Assembly: GCA_904393855.1 (NCBI GenBank)
Contig: CAJFNE010000186.1
Location: 1-5,292 of the forward strand
Direction: 5' to 3'
Origin: an uncultured Oscillibacter sp.
Lineage (GTDB): Bacteria > Bacillota > Clostridia > Oscillospirales > Oscillospiraceae
DNA length: 5,292 bases
Below the pieces are notes generated by a model, which was not told the origin of the DNA, did not search any database, and saw only the letters and a program-made list of their open reading frames with translations. The position numbers and the translations under genes were made by a program. Shown here one piece after another: positions 1-5,292 of this stretch. Positions within the stretch are counted from its first letter, which is position 1. The number at the start of each line of letters is the position of its first letter.

Positions 1-334
1 GGCCGCACAGGGGCGTACCATCCAGAAGAGCGGGCAGCATGGTGCAGGCCGTCACGTCCCAGCCGATGGCGGCTACCTGATCCCCGGTGACGCCGGCGTC
101 CGCCAGCAGGGGCGGGATCGTCCCCTCCAGCACCGCCAGGTAGTCCAGTGGGTCCTGCAAGGCCCAGCCGGGGGCCGGTTCCCGGACGCCGCCGGGATAG
201 GCCAGCGCCCGCTGGGCCGCCACGGTTCCATCCCGGCTGTCCGCCAGCACGGCCCGGCCGGAGAGGGTGCCGAAGTCCACGCCGATCACATAGGGCGCCG
301 GGCCGCGCCCCGCCGCCGGCCTACCTCTGTCCAT
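1..334 (-). CDS. araB: Ribulokinase, N-terminal part (cut by the window edge)
   Basis: Ribulokinase phosphorylates L-ribulose with ATP to L-ribulose 5-phosphate, the substrate of the neighbouring AraD. Only the first 111 codons are in the window. Around residues 16-28 the translation reads VIGVDFGTLSGRAVL, the phosphate-binding entry of the FGGY kinase fold and nearly the same as Bacillus subtilis AraB. Further on are WALQDPLDYLAVLE (about residues 59-72) and TACTMLP followed by DGTPLC near the window edge, also Bacillus-AraB-like. The ATG at 334 overlaps the end of araD by 14 bases, which suggests translational coupling; only a weak GGGG lies about 12 bases upstream. This start adds about 14 Gly/Pro/Arg/Ala-rich residues before the conserved YVIGVDFG. 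A GTG at 289 would give the usual family length but has no visible ribosome binding site. The identity is firm; the exact start is not. Confidence 0.92.
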   Translation of the reverse strand, partial: MDRGRPAAGRGPAPYVIGVDFGTLSGRAVLADSRDGTVAAQRALAYPGGVREPAPGWALQDPLDYLAVLEGTIPPLLADAGVTGDQVAAIGWDVTACTMLPALLDGTPLCG

Positions 335-1016
335 AGTAGGCGTTGGCCCCGTGCTTGCGGAAGTAGTGCTTGTCCAGCAGATACTGGGGCGCCGGCGGAA
401 CCTGGGGGTCCAGCTGACGGGTCAGCAGGGCCATGCGGGCGGTCTCATCCAGGATCAGGGCGTTCTCCACCGCCTTTTTGCAGTCCGGCCCCCAGGCAAA
501 GGGGCCGTGCTTGCAGACCAGGACGGCGGGCACCGCCGCCGGGTCGATGCCCCGCCGGCGGAAGGTCTCCCCGATCACCAGCCCGGTGTTCCGCTCATAG
601 GCCTCCTCCACCTCCTGTGCCGTCAGGTGCCGGGTGCAGGGCACCGGGCCGTAGAAGGTGTCCGCGTGGGTGGTGCCGTAGCAGGGCAGGTCCTGCTCCG
701 CCTGGGCCAGGGCCACGGCGTACCGGGAGTGGGTGTGCACCACGGCCCCCGCCGCCGGGAAGGCCCGGTAGAGCTCCAGATGGGTCATGAGGTCCGAGGA
801 GGGCCGCAGCTCCCCCTCCACCACCCGGCCGTCCAGGTCCGTCACCACCATCTGCTCCGGACGCATGGAGCCGTAATCCACACCGCTGGGCTTGATGACC
901 ACATAGCGGCGGTCCGGTGTGATGGCGGAGACGTTCCCCCAGGTGAGCACCACCAGGCCGTACTCCACCAGCCGCAGGTTCGCGGCGCAGACCTCCTGTT
1001 TCAGTTCCTCCAACAT
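321..1016 (-). CDS. araD: L-ribulose-5-phosphate 4-epimerase
   Basis: AraD is a cytoplasmic metal-dependent class II aldolase-fold enzyme that converts L-ribulose 5-phosphate to D-xylulose 5-phosphate, feeding the pentose phosphate or phosphoketolase route. The protein is 231 residues, full length for the family, and aligns almost without gaps to E. coli AraD. Visible landmarks are LTWGNVSA (24-31), KPSGVDY (42-48), SSD (73-75), VHTHSR (93-98), GTTHAD (114-119), CTR (127-129), KHGPFAWG (169-176), LDKHYFRKHGANAYYGQ at the C-terminus. By equivalence the zinc ligands are H94, H96 and H170, with D75 near the metal site and D119 and Y228 as the catalytic pair; all are present, so the enzyme should be active. 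The start at 1016 is supported by AGAGAGG eight bases upstream. It lies downstream of the binding-protein terminator and overlaps araB, so araD and araB form a translationally linked pair. I see no clear promoter in the short gap before it. Confidence 0.97.
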   Translation of the reverse strand: MLEELKQEVCAANLRLVEYGLVVLTWGNVSAITPDRRYVVIKPSGVDYGSMRPEQMVVTDLDGRVVEGELRPSSDLMTHLELYRAFPAAGAVVHTHSRYAVALAQAEQDLPCYGTTHADTFYGPVPCTRHLTAQEVEEAYERNTGLVIGETFRRRGIDPAAVPAVLVCKHGPFAWGPDCKKAVENALILDETARMALLTRQLDPQVPPAPQYLLDKHYFRKHGANAYYGQR

Positions 1017-1024
1017 GGAAACCG

Positions 1025-1031
1025 CCTCTCT
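1025..1031 (-). promoter_or_regulatory. Ribosome binding site of araD
   Basis: On the minus strand AGAGAGG stands eight bases before the ATG at 1016. It fits the anti-Shine-Dalgarno pattern and fixes the araD start, which also matches the family N-terminus (MLEELK, compared with MLEDLK in E. coli). Confidence 0.75.
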
Positions 1032-1085
1032 TCCGTCTCAAAAATCTGAAAGCAGCCGCCCATCCCGGGCATGGCCCTGCTGTTC

Positions 1086-1117
1086 AAAAGAGGGCGGCCG
1101 GAGATCCGGCCGCCCTC
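1086..1117 (-). terminator. Intrinsic terminator after the binding-protein gene
   Basis: Positions 1106-1117 and 1090-1101 form a perfect 12-bp GC-rich stem (minus strand CCGGCCGCCCTC pairs with GAGGGCGGCCGG) around a 4-base loop. On the minus strand it is followed at once by TTTT (1089-1086). It lies 33 bases past the binding-protein stop codon. The stem is very stable but the T-run is short, so partial read-through into araD is possible. The plus strand lacks a T-run after the stem, so the terminator points in the direction of the genes here. Confidence 0.85.
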
Positions 1118-1150
1118 CTCACTATGGGTTCCTGATGAAATTTCTGAAAA

Positions 1151-2242
1151 TCAGCCGTTGATCTCAGCCCACAGCTGGTTCCAGTGCTCCAGGATGGCGT
1201 CCTTGTTCTCCGTCAGATACTCCACATCACGGTCCACCCAGGTGATCTCGTCAGAGGCGGGCAGCCAGGCATCCTCGGGAACGGTATAGCCGGCGTTGGT
1301 GTAACGCAGGGTGCCGCCCTGATAGGCAGCCAGAGCGGTCTGGCCCTCAGCGGAGCAGATGAAGTCGATCATGGCCTTGGCGTTCTCCGGGTTGGGGCCG
1401 CCCTTGATCAGCGCGCAGCCGAACACGGTGGCGGAGGTGCCGTCCGTGGGATACTGCAGGCGGATGTTGGTTGCGCCGTCCTTCAGCAGGTTCACAGCGC
1501 CGTCCTCATAGGTCAGGCCCACCACATACTCGCCGGCCTGGGTGTTCTTGAACACGCCGGAGGAGGAGCCCAGAACCACCAGGTTGGGCATCAGCTGCTC
1601 GATGTAAGCCCAAGCCTCATCAGAGTCCGTGCCGAACACGGCCATGATGTTGGACAGGTTGTTCCACGCGGAGGAAGAGCTGTTGGGGTCGGCAGTGGCG
1701 ATCTTGCCCTTCAGAGCGGGATCCAGCAGATCCTCGTAGGACTGGATGTTCAGGCCCAGCTCAGCCTCCAGATCCTCGTTCACGCAGAACACCACGGTGG
1801 ACAGGTGGTCCATGGAGTACAGGCCGTTGGTGGACTGGAAGCCTTCGGCATTCTCGGCGTCATGCTCAGAGACCCAGGCCTCGAAGATCTCGGCATAGGC
1901 GTCGCCGTCGGAGTCGGCCATGCCGCCCCAGACCAGGTCGCCCTGGGGGTTACCCTTCTCGCCGTCGATCCGGGTGGTCAGCTCACCGGCAGAACCGTTG
2001 GTCACAACCACCTCGATGTTGGGATACACCTCGTTGAAGCAGGTGATCAGCGCCTCCAGGTCAGCCTCGGTCATGGAGGAGTACAGCTGCACCTCGCCCT
2101 CATAATCCTCCGGAGCCTTCTCACCGGTGGTCTCCGTGTCGCCGGTGGTGCCCTCATCCGTTTGCTCTCCGGTGTCGCCGCCGCAGGCAGCCAAAGAGAG
2201 AGCCATGACGAGAGACAGCAACAATGCAAGCAGTTTCTTCAT
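1151..2242 (-). CDS. ABC transporter solute-binding lipoprotein (FbpA/AfuA type)
   Basis: This is the extracellular receptor of the importer encoded with the permease and ATPase upstream. The start at 2242 is chosen because AAGGAGA lies six bases before it; an in-frame ATG at 2263 has no such site and would add seven residues. The 363-residue product begins with a classic lipoprotein signal: MKK, a leucine-rich core, then lipobox L17-A18-A19-C20. After that comes a Gly/Thr/Asp/Glu-rich linker to about residue 48. The folded part opens with LYSSMTEADLEALI (53-66) and GSAGELTTRI then GNPQGDLVWGG (83-107), typical of the family named iron(III)- or 2-aminoethylphosphonate-binding proteins. The later segments VGLTYEDGA and ALIKGGPNPENAKAMIDF are also typical. 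It has no adjacent tyrosine pair, the usual FbpA iron-site mark. The ligand is therefore open: sugar phosphate, other organic phosphate, or iron. Separate control from the permease is suggested by the promoter-like site and dyad upstream and the terminator downstream. Confidence 0.9.
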   Translation of the reverse strand: MKKLLALLLSLVMALSLAACGGDTGEQTDEGTTGDTETTGEKAPEDYEGEVQLYSSMTEADLEALITCFNEVYPNIEVVVTNGSAGELTTRIDGEKGNPQGDLVWGGMADSDGDAYAEIFEAWVSEHDAENAEGFQSTNGLYSMDHLSTVVFCVNEDLEAELGLNIQSYEDLLDPALKGKIATADPNSSSSAWNNLSNIMAVFGTDSDEAWAYIEQLMPNLVVLGSSSGVFKNTQAGEYVVGLTYEDGAVNLLKDGATNIRLQYPTDGTSATVFGCALIKGGPNPENAKAMIDFICSAEGQTALAAYQGGTLRYTNAGYTVPEDAWLPASDEITWVDRDVEYLTENKDAILEHWNQLWAEING

Positions 2243-2248
2243 AGTTTT

Positions 2249-2255
2249 TCTCCTT
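2249..2255 (-). promoter_or_regulatory. Ribosome binding site that fixes the binding-protein start
   Basis: AAGGAGA on the minus strand, six bases before the ATG at 2242, is a near-consensus Shine-Dalgarno sequence. It lies inside the extra codons that would be read from 2263, so the longer start is unlikely. Confidence 0.85.
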
Positions 2256-2267
2256 TTCATCATGTGA

Positions 2268-2296
2268 TTTATACTTTATTGCGGCATACGCCGCAA
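2268..2296 (-). promoter_or_regulatory. Candidate promoter for the binding-protein gene
   Basis: On the minus strand TTGCGG (2296-2291) is separated by 17 bases from TATAAA (2273-2268). The -10 box matches the sigma-A consensus at five of six bases and the -35 box at three of six. Transcription would begin near 2261 and give a leader of about 19 bases that carries the ribosome binding site. The site lies between the permease stop and the binding-protein start, where ABC operons often boost receptor expression. This is inferred from sequence only. Confidence 0.4.
2279..2296 (-). repeat. Perfect inverted repeat before the binding-protein gene
   Basis: TTGCGGC and GCCGCAA (minus-strand reading) form a perfect 7-bp dyad around four bases (GTAT). 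No T-run follows on either strand, so it is not an intrinsic terminator. It covers the -35 box and part of the spacer of the candidate promoter, as a repressor operator would. Alternatively, as RNA it could be a hairpin in the permease/receptor intergenic region that protects the receptor message after processing. Confidence 0.55.
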
Positions 2297-2314
2297 GAAA
2301 GCCACGGGGAGCCC

Positions 2315-3907
2315 TTACAGCTTCAGATCCTCGGATTTACTGATCTTGAGATACAGCAGCAGGGAGATGGTGGTCACCACCGTCAGCACGGTGGCAAAGG
2401 CCGCCGCCATACCGTCATTGCCCCGGAGGATCGCCAGGTAGGTGGACATGGTCAGGGTGATACTGCGGTTGCTGTAGAGGATGATGGAGGAGGACATCTC
2501 CGTCACGATGGCCACCCAGCTGAGGATCGCGCCGGACAGGATGCCGTTGCCCATCATGGGAATGGTGATCTGGATGAACGTCTTGAGCTTGGACGCGCCC
2601 AGGCTGATGGCCGCCTCCTCAATGCTGATGGAGATCTGCATCAGTGTGGCCGTGGCCGAGCGGATGGTGTAAGGCAGACGCCGGATCACGAAGGAGATCA
2701 CCATGATGGTGAAGGTACCGGTCAGCGCCAGGGGCTCACTGTCGAATGCCAGCAGCAGGCCCAGGCCCACCACGGCGCCCGGCATGATGTAGGGCAGCAT
2801 AGAGATGGTGTCGATGGCGTTGTTCAGCACGCTGGAGCGGCGGACCACCAGGTAAGCGATCAACACCGCCACCACCACAATGATCGCCAGGGCCAGGATG
2901 CCCATCAGCGCCGTGTTCTGAATCGAGCGGCCCAGCAGCTTTCCGGCTGCCTGCCGGTAGTTTTCAATGCCGTACCCCTCCTGCCGGATGGCGCCCTTGT
3001 AGTTGCAGAAGGACAGATAGATGATGTACAGCTGGGGCAGGAAGGCCACCGCCACCAGAATGTAGCAGTAGGCATGCATCAGGAAGCCGGAGATGCCCCG
3101 GCACTCCTTCTTCTCAACCGGATGCAGGGCGTTCATGGAGAACTTGAACTTGCTGGTTCCCCACTTCTGCAGGAAGAAGATCACCGCCGTGATCAGCACT
3201 GCGATCACGGCCAGGGAGGCCGCGAAGTTCCGGTCCACGCCGCCCTCTCCCAGGTATGCGTTGTAGATCATCACCGGGAACGTGGGGAAGCCCTCGCCCA
3301 TCACCATGGGAGTGCCGAAATCAGCGAAGGCCTGCATGAACACCATCAGGGCCGCCGCCAGGATCGTGGGCATGGACAGGGCCAGCACCACCTTGAACAG
3401 CCGGCGCACGCCGGTGCAGCCCATGTTGGCGGAGGCCTCCATCAGCGTGTTGTCGATGTTTTTGAACGCGCCGTTCATATAGATGAACACCAGGAGCATA
3501 GCCTCCAGGAAATTGGTGATGACGCCGTTGCGGCCCATCAGCAGAATCCAGGAGTAGGCACCGATGAAGGGAGCGGACATACTACACAGCACGGACAGCA
3601 CGAACAGCAGCTTCGCGCCCTTGAGCTTATAGAAAGAGTAGAAGTACGCGATGGGGATGCCCAGCAGCAGTGAGATCACGGTGGTGCACACCGTCACCTT
3701 CATGCTGTTGCCGATGGGCTTGAGATAGTACCCATCCACATACGTGAAGAACCGCTCAAAATTCTCCAGGGAGAAGACACCCTCGGAGTTGAAGACCGAC
3801 TGTTTCAGAAGTCCCAGCAGGGGATACACCAGAAACAGCAGGAACAGGGCCAGCAGAGCGATGGACATCAGGGTCCATACCTCGAATTTTTTCTTCGATG
3901 TGGTCAT
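2315..3907 (-). CDS. ABC transporter permease, two fused membrane domains (FbpB/AfuB type), with apparent short internal deletion
   Basis: This integral membrane protein forms the whole translocation channel; the two halves replace the usual permease pair. The ATG at 3907 is chosen because GGGAGGG lies six bases before it; a GTG at 3922 would only add five residues. The product is 530 residues. Numbered from this start, clear membrane segments lie near 11-35, 69-93, 100-125, 175-198, 228-247, 275-302, 330-355, 366-388, 396-412, 452-477 and 502-519. The two cytoplasmic EAA loops that dock with the ATPase are at about 153-180 (LMEASANMG) and 430-450 (IEEAAISLGAS, then TIP). Between GRNGVITNFLE and AMLLVFIYMNG (junction 135/136, bases 3502/3503) relatives usually have about 20 more residues containing most of the fourth helix. 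The frame is open across the join. The gene follows the ATPase after a 17-base gap and is clearly in its operon. Function may be impaired or altered. Confidence 0.9.
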   Translation of the reverse strand: MTTSKKKFEVWTLMSIALLALFLLFLVYPLLGLLKQSVFNSEGVFSLENFERFFTYVDGYYLKPIGNSMKVTVCTTVISLLLGIPIAYFYSFYKLKGAKLLFVLSVLCSMSAPFIGAYSWILLMGRNGVITNFLEAMLLVFIYMNGAFKNIDNTLMEASANMGCTGVRRLFKVVLALSMPTILAAALMVFMQAFADFGTPMVMGEGFPTFPVMIYNAYLGEGGVDRNFAASLAVIAVLITAVIFFLQKWGTSKFKFSMNALHPVEKKECRGISGFLMHAYCYILVAVAFLPQLYIIYLSFCNYKGAIRQEGYGIENYRQAAGKLLGRSIQNTALMGILALAIIVVVAVLIAYLVVRRSSVLNNAIDTISMLPYIMPGAVVGLGLLLAFDSEPLALTGTFTIMVISFVIRRLPYTIRSATATLMQISISIEEAAISLGASKLKTFIQITIPMMGNGILSGAILSWVAIVTEMSSSIILYSNRSITLTMSTYLAILRGNDGMAAAFATVLTVVTTISLLLYLKISKSEDLKL

Positions 3908-3913
3908 GGCAAT

Positions 3914-3920
3914 CCCTCCC
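3914..3920 (-). promoter_or_regulatory. Ribosome binding site that fixes the permease start
   Basis: GGGAGGG on the minus strand stands six bases before the ATG at 3907 and fills most of the 17-base gap after the ATPase stop. An upstream in-frame GTG at 3922 overlaps this site and has no site of its own. Confidence 0.8.
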
Positions 3921-3924
3921 ACCG

Positions 3925-5046
3925 TCAGACGCCGGGAAAGTCGTTGCAGATGCCGGTGAGGATGTTGGCGGCCCCGTCAGCCGTAAAGACATTGACCTTG
4001 TCGGTGTTCATCGTGAGCCGGATTTGGGTACCGGGCTCGATGGTGGAGTCGATGGAGGACTCCTGAATGATCTCCACCTCTTCACCGGATTCCAGATGGA
4101 CGAAGTAATGAGTGTTCAGGCCCAGGAAGACGCAGTCGTCCACCGTGGCGGAGATGCCGTTGGAATCGGCGTTCCGGTCCAGCAGGAACTCCTCGGGCCG
4201 GACAGAGAGGATGACCTCCTGGTCCTTCTGATACTCCGGCAGGATGTTGGTGAACTCCGCCTTGTAGCCGCTCTTGGTGACCACATAGGTGCGTCCGTCC
4301 TCCACCACCAGGCGCTCGCCCTTCATGACGTTGGAGCGGCCGATGAAAGTGGACACGAAGAGGTTGGCGGGCCGCTGATAGATGTTCTTGGGGGTGCCCA
4401 CATGCTGGATCACGCCGGCGTTCATGACGGCAATCCGGTCGGAGACGGCCATGGCCTCCTCCTGGTCGTGGGTGACGTACACCGTGGTGATACCCACGCT
4501 GTGCTGGATGTTCTTGATGACGGCGCGCATCTCCACCCGGAGCTTGGCGTCCAGGTTGGACAGCGGCTCGTCAAAGAGCAGCACGTCCGGCTCGATGCAA
4601 AGAGCGCGGGCCAGGGCCACACGCTGCTGCTGGCCGCCGGAGAGGCGCTCCGGCAGGCGGTCGGCATACTCGTCCACGTGCATCAGCTTCATGAACTTGT
4701 CCGTCTGCTCGGCGATCTTGTCCTTGGGCAGCTTCTTGTTCTTCAGGCCGAACTCCACGTTCTTGCGGACGGTCATGTGGGGGAAGATGGCGTAGTTCTG
4801 GAACACCATGCCGATGTTGCGCTTGGCCGGGTCCAGGTCGTTGATCCGGCGGTCGCTGAAGTAGAAGTCGCCGCCCTCAATGCTGTTGAAGCCGGCAATC
4901 ATCCGCAGCAGGGTCGTCTTGCCGCAGCCGGAGGGGCCCAGCAGGGTGAAGAACTCCCCCTTTTTGATCTCCAGACTCAGGTCCGGAATGATGACGTTGT
5001 CCCCGTACTTCTTCAGGGCATGTCTGATGGAAATGTTGTCGCTCAC
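3925..5046 (-). CDS. ABC transporter ATP-binding protein (FbpC/PotA/UgpC-like, with TOBE-type C-terminus)
   Basis: This cytoplasmic ATPase drives the importer formed with the permease and lipoprotein downstream. The 373-residue protein has every nucleotide-binding element: Walker A GPSGCGKTT (37-45), Q-loop Q83, signature LSGGQQQR (135-142), Walker B VLLFDE with catalytic E160 (155-160), D-loop SNLD (163-166) and switch histidine H193 in THDQEEAM. After about residue 235 comes a C-terminal regulatory region with SVRPEE (281-286) and beta-rich TOBE-like sequence, as in MalK, PotA, UgpC and FbpC. The start is a GTG at 5046, preceded by AAAGGGAG nine bases upstream. Sequence alone does not separate iron, polyamine and sugar-phosphate members; the neighbouring FbpB/FbpA-type genes place it in the iron/sugar-phosphate/aminophosphonate branch. 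It opens the three-gene transporter operon and lies 65 bases after the dehydrogenase stop. Confidence 0.95.
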   Translation of the reverse strand: MSDNISIRHALKKYGDNVIIPDLSLEIKKGEFFTLLGPSGCGKTTLLRMIAGFNSIEGGDFYFSDRRINDLDPAKRNIGMVFQNYAIFPHMTVRKNVEFGLKNKKLPKDKIAEQTDKFMKLMHVDEYADRLPERLSGGQQQRVALARALCIEPDVLLFDEPLSNLDAKLRVEMRAVIKNIQHSVGITTVYVTHDQEEAMAVSDRIAVMNAGVIQHVGTPKNIYQRPANLFVSTFIGRSNVMKGERLVVEDGRTYVVTKSGYKAEFTNILPEYQKDQEVILSVRPEEFLLDRNADSNGISATVDDCVFLGLNTHYFVHLESGEEVEIIQESSIDSTIEPGTQIRLTMNTDKVNVFTADGAANILTGICNDFPGV

Positions 5047-5055
5047 TGGCTCTCG

Positions 5056-5063
5056 CTCCCTTT
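5056..5063 (-). promoter_or_regulatory. Ribosome binding site supporting the GTG start of the ATPase
   Basis: AAAGGGAG on the minus strand lies nine bases before the GTG at 5046. The predicted N-terminus (MSDNISIRHALKKYG) matches the length at which ABC ATPases of this family normally begin. Confidence 0.65.
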
Positions 5064-5078
5064 CTCTGGTATCACCAA

Positions 5079-5108
5079 AGCCCCTCCGCGCCTATGCGGA
5101 GCCGGGCT
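5079..5108 (-). terminator. Imperfect hairpin between the dehydrogenase and the ATPase (weak terminator or attenuator)
   Basis: On the minus strand AGCCC, a two-base GG bulge, CTCCGC, a six-base loop, GCGGAG and GGGCT form an 11-bp stem starting three bases after the dehydrogenase stop. Only three T follow (5079-5077), then GG, so it is a poor classical terminator. It may lower read-through into the transporter genes or stabilise the 3' end of the upstream message. I see no convincing promoter in the remaining 30 bases before the ATPase. Confidence 0.4.
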
Positions 5109-5111
5109 GCT

Positions 5112-5292
5112 TTACGAATGGAATCCAAATCCCGCCTCTGTCCCCCGGATCATGCGCCGGATGCGCATGAGGGTCAGCCGGTTGCGCACCAGGGGCGAGT
5201 ACTCCAAGAGAACGTCCCGCTTCTCCTCCGGTACGCCGATATCCTCCAGGGTGTGCTTGGCGCCCAGGGCCCGGAGCCGGCTCTCGATCTCC
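5112..5292 (-). CDS. Probable sn-glycerol-1-phosphate dehydrogenase (AraM/EgsA-like), C-terminal end only
   Basis: The last 59 codons and a TAA stop are in the window; the rest lies beyond the edge. The readable tail contains LRALGAKHTLEDIGVPEEKR followed by YSPLVRNRLTLMRIRRMI. This matches the C-terminal pattern of the iron-ADH-like sn-glycerol-1-phosphate dehydrogenases, where a small-residue 'GAP..PEEIGI' stretch is followed by a helix and an 'IR.RYT.L' motif. Those enzymes reduce dihydroxyacetone phosphate to sn-glycerol 1-phosphate with NAD(P)H; in Bacillus subtilis the homologue AraM is encoded in the arabinose operon. The arabinose genes downstream fit that setting. The conserved tyrosine of the RYT motif is leucine here (RNRLT). 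A glycerol dehydrogenase or another iron-ADH relative remains possible because the catalytic part is not visible. Confidence 0.6.
   Translation of the reverse strand, partial: EIESRLRALGAKHTLEDIGVPEEKRDVLLEYSPLVRNRLTLMRIRRMIRGTEAGFGFHS

Noticed and set aside
595..1041. Second minus-strand frame overlapping araD
   Set aside because: It is a Gly/Arg/Pro-rich frame-shifted reading of the araD sequence with no motif, typical of GC-rich DNA.
351..1049. Plus-strand open frame of 232 codons opposite araD
   Set aside because: Same effect: it is in register with araD, has no family resemblance, and araD is unmistakable on the other strand.
1045..1085. GC-rich partial dyads (GCCCGGG, CCATGCCC/GGGATGG) before araD as a possible operator
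   Set aside because: The arms do not pair well enough to form a convincing stem and match no regulator site I recognise, such as the AraR operator.
2243..2263. Upstream start at 2263 for the binding protein
   Set aside because: No ribosome binding site precedes it, and the seven extra codons contain the near-perfect ribosome binding site for the ATG at 2242. The standard lipoprotein signal begins at 2242.
1184..3673. Very long plus-strand open frame (829 codons) opposite the receptor and permease genes
   Set aside because: It is in codon register with both minus-strand genes, so it stays open simply because those genes avoid TTA, CTA and TCA codons, as GC-rich genomes do. The translation is low in complexity, rich in Gly, His, Gln and Val, and has no recognisable domain. 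The minus-strand proteins have clear family motifs and ribosome binding sites.
4382..4795. Plus-strand frame of 137 codons opposite the ATPase
   Set aside because: It lies wholly under the signature and Walker B region of the ATPase, where the sense strand is clearly coding; the antisense product has no recognisable features.

Overview
The window looks like a piece of a GC-rich Firmicutes chromosome, most likely a gut Clostridia of the Oscillospiraceae type. By eye the sequence is about 60% GC. The ribosome binding sites are strong and purine-rich. The binding protein is a lipoprotein with a Gram-positive style signal, and the ribulokinase resembles the Bacillus AraB form more than the E. coli form. 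The genus assignment is an inference. All six genes are on the minus strand, so transcription runs from high to low coordinates.

Layout in order of transcription: (1) 5292-5112, the last 59 codons of a gene that looks like sn-glycerol-1-phosphate dehydrogenase (AraM/EgsA-like), followed by an imperfect hairpin; (2) 5046-3925, an ABC transporter ATPase with a TOBE-type C-terminus; (3) 3907-2315, a permease that fuses two transmembrane domains (FbpB/AfuB type); (4) 2242-1151, a solute-binding lipoprotein (FbpA/AfuA type), which has its own candidate promoter and a dyad in front of it and a strong intrinsic terminator behind it; (5) 1016-321, araD, L-ribulose-5-phosphate 4-epimerase; (6) 334-1, the start of araB, ribulokinase, overlapping araD by 14 bases and cut by the window edge.

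Genes 2-4 form a complete importer: lipoprotein receptor, one two-domain permease and one ATPase. Such systems are routinely named iron(III) transporters, but the family also carries sugar phosphates and other phosphorylated or organic ligands. The receptor lacks the adjacent tyrosine pair typical of FbpA iron sites, and the transporter sits beside pentose-phosphate genes and a triose-phosphate-linked dehydrogenase. A phosphorylated or sugar-like ligand is therefore at least as likely as iron. AraB and AraD carry L-ribulose to D-xylulose 5-phosphate; no arabinose isomerase is visible here.

The main oddity is in the permease. Its first half appears to lack roughly 20 residues around the fourth membrane helix, with the reading frame intact. 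Three starts were set by ribosome binding sites rather than by the longest open frame: the binding protein starts at 2242, the permease at an ATG at 3907, and the ATPase at a GTG at 5046. I see no mobile element, CRISPR array, RNA gene or plus-strand gene. No stretch longer than 300 bases lacks a gene.
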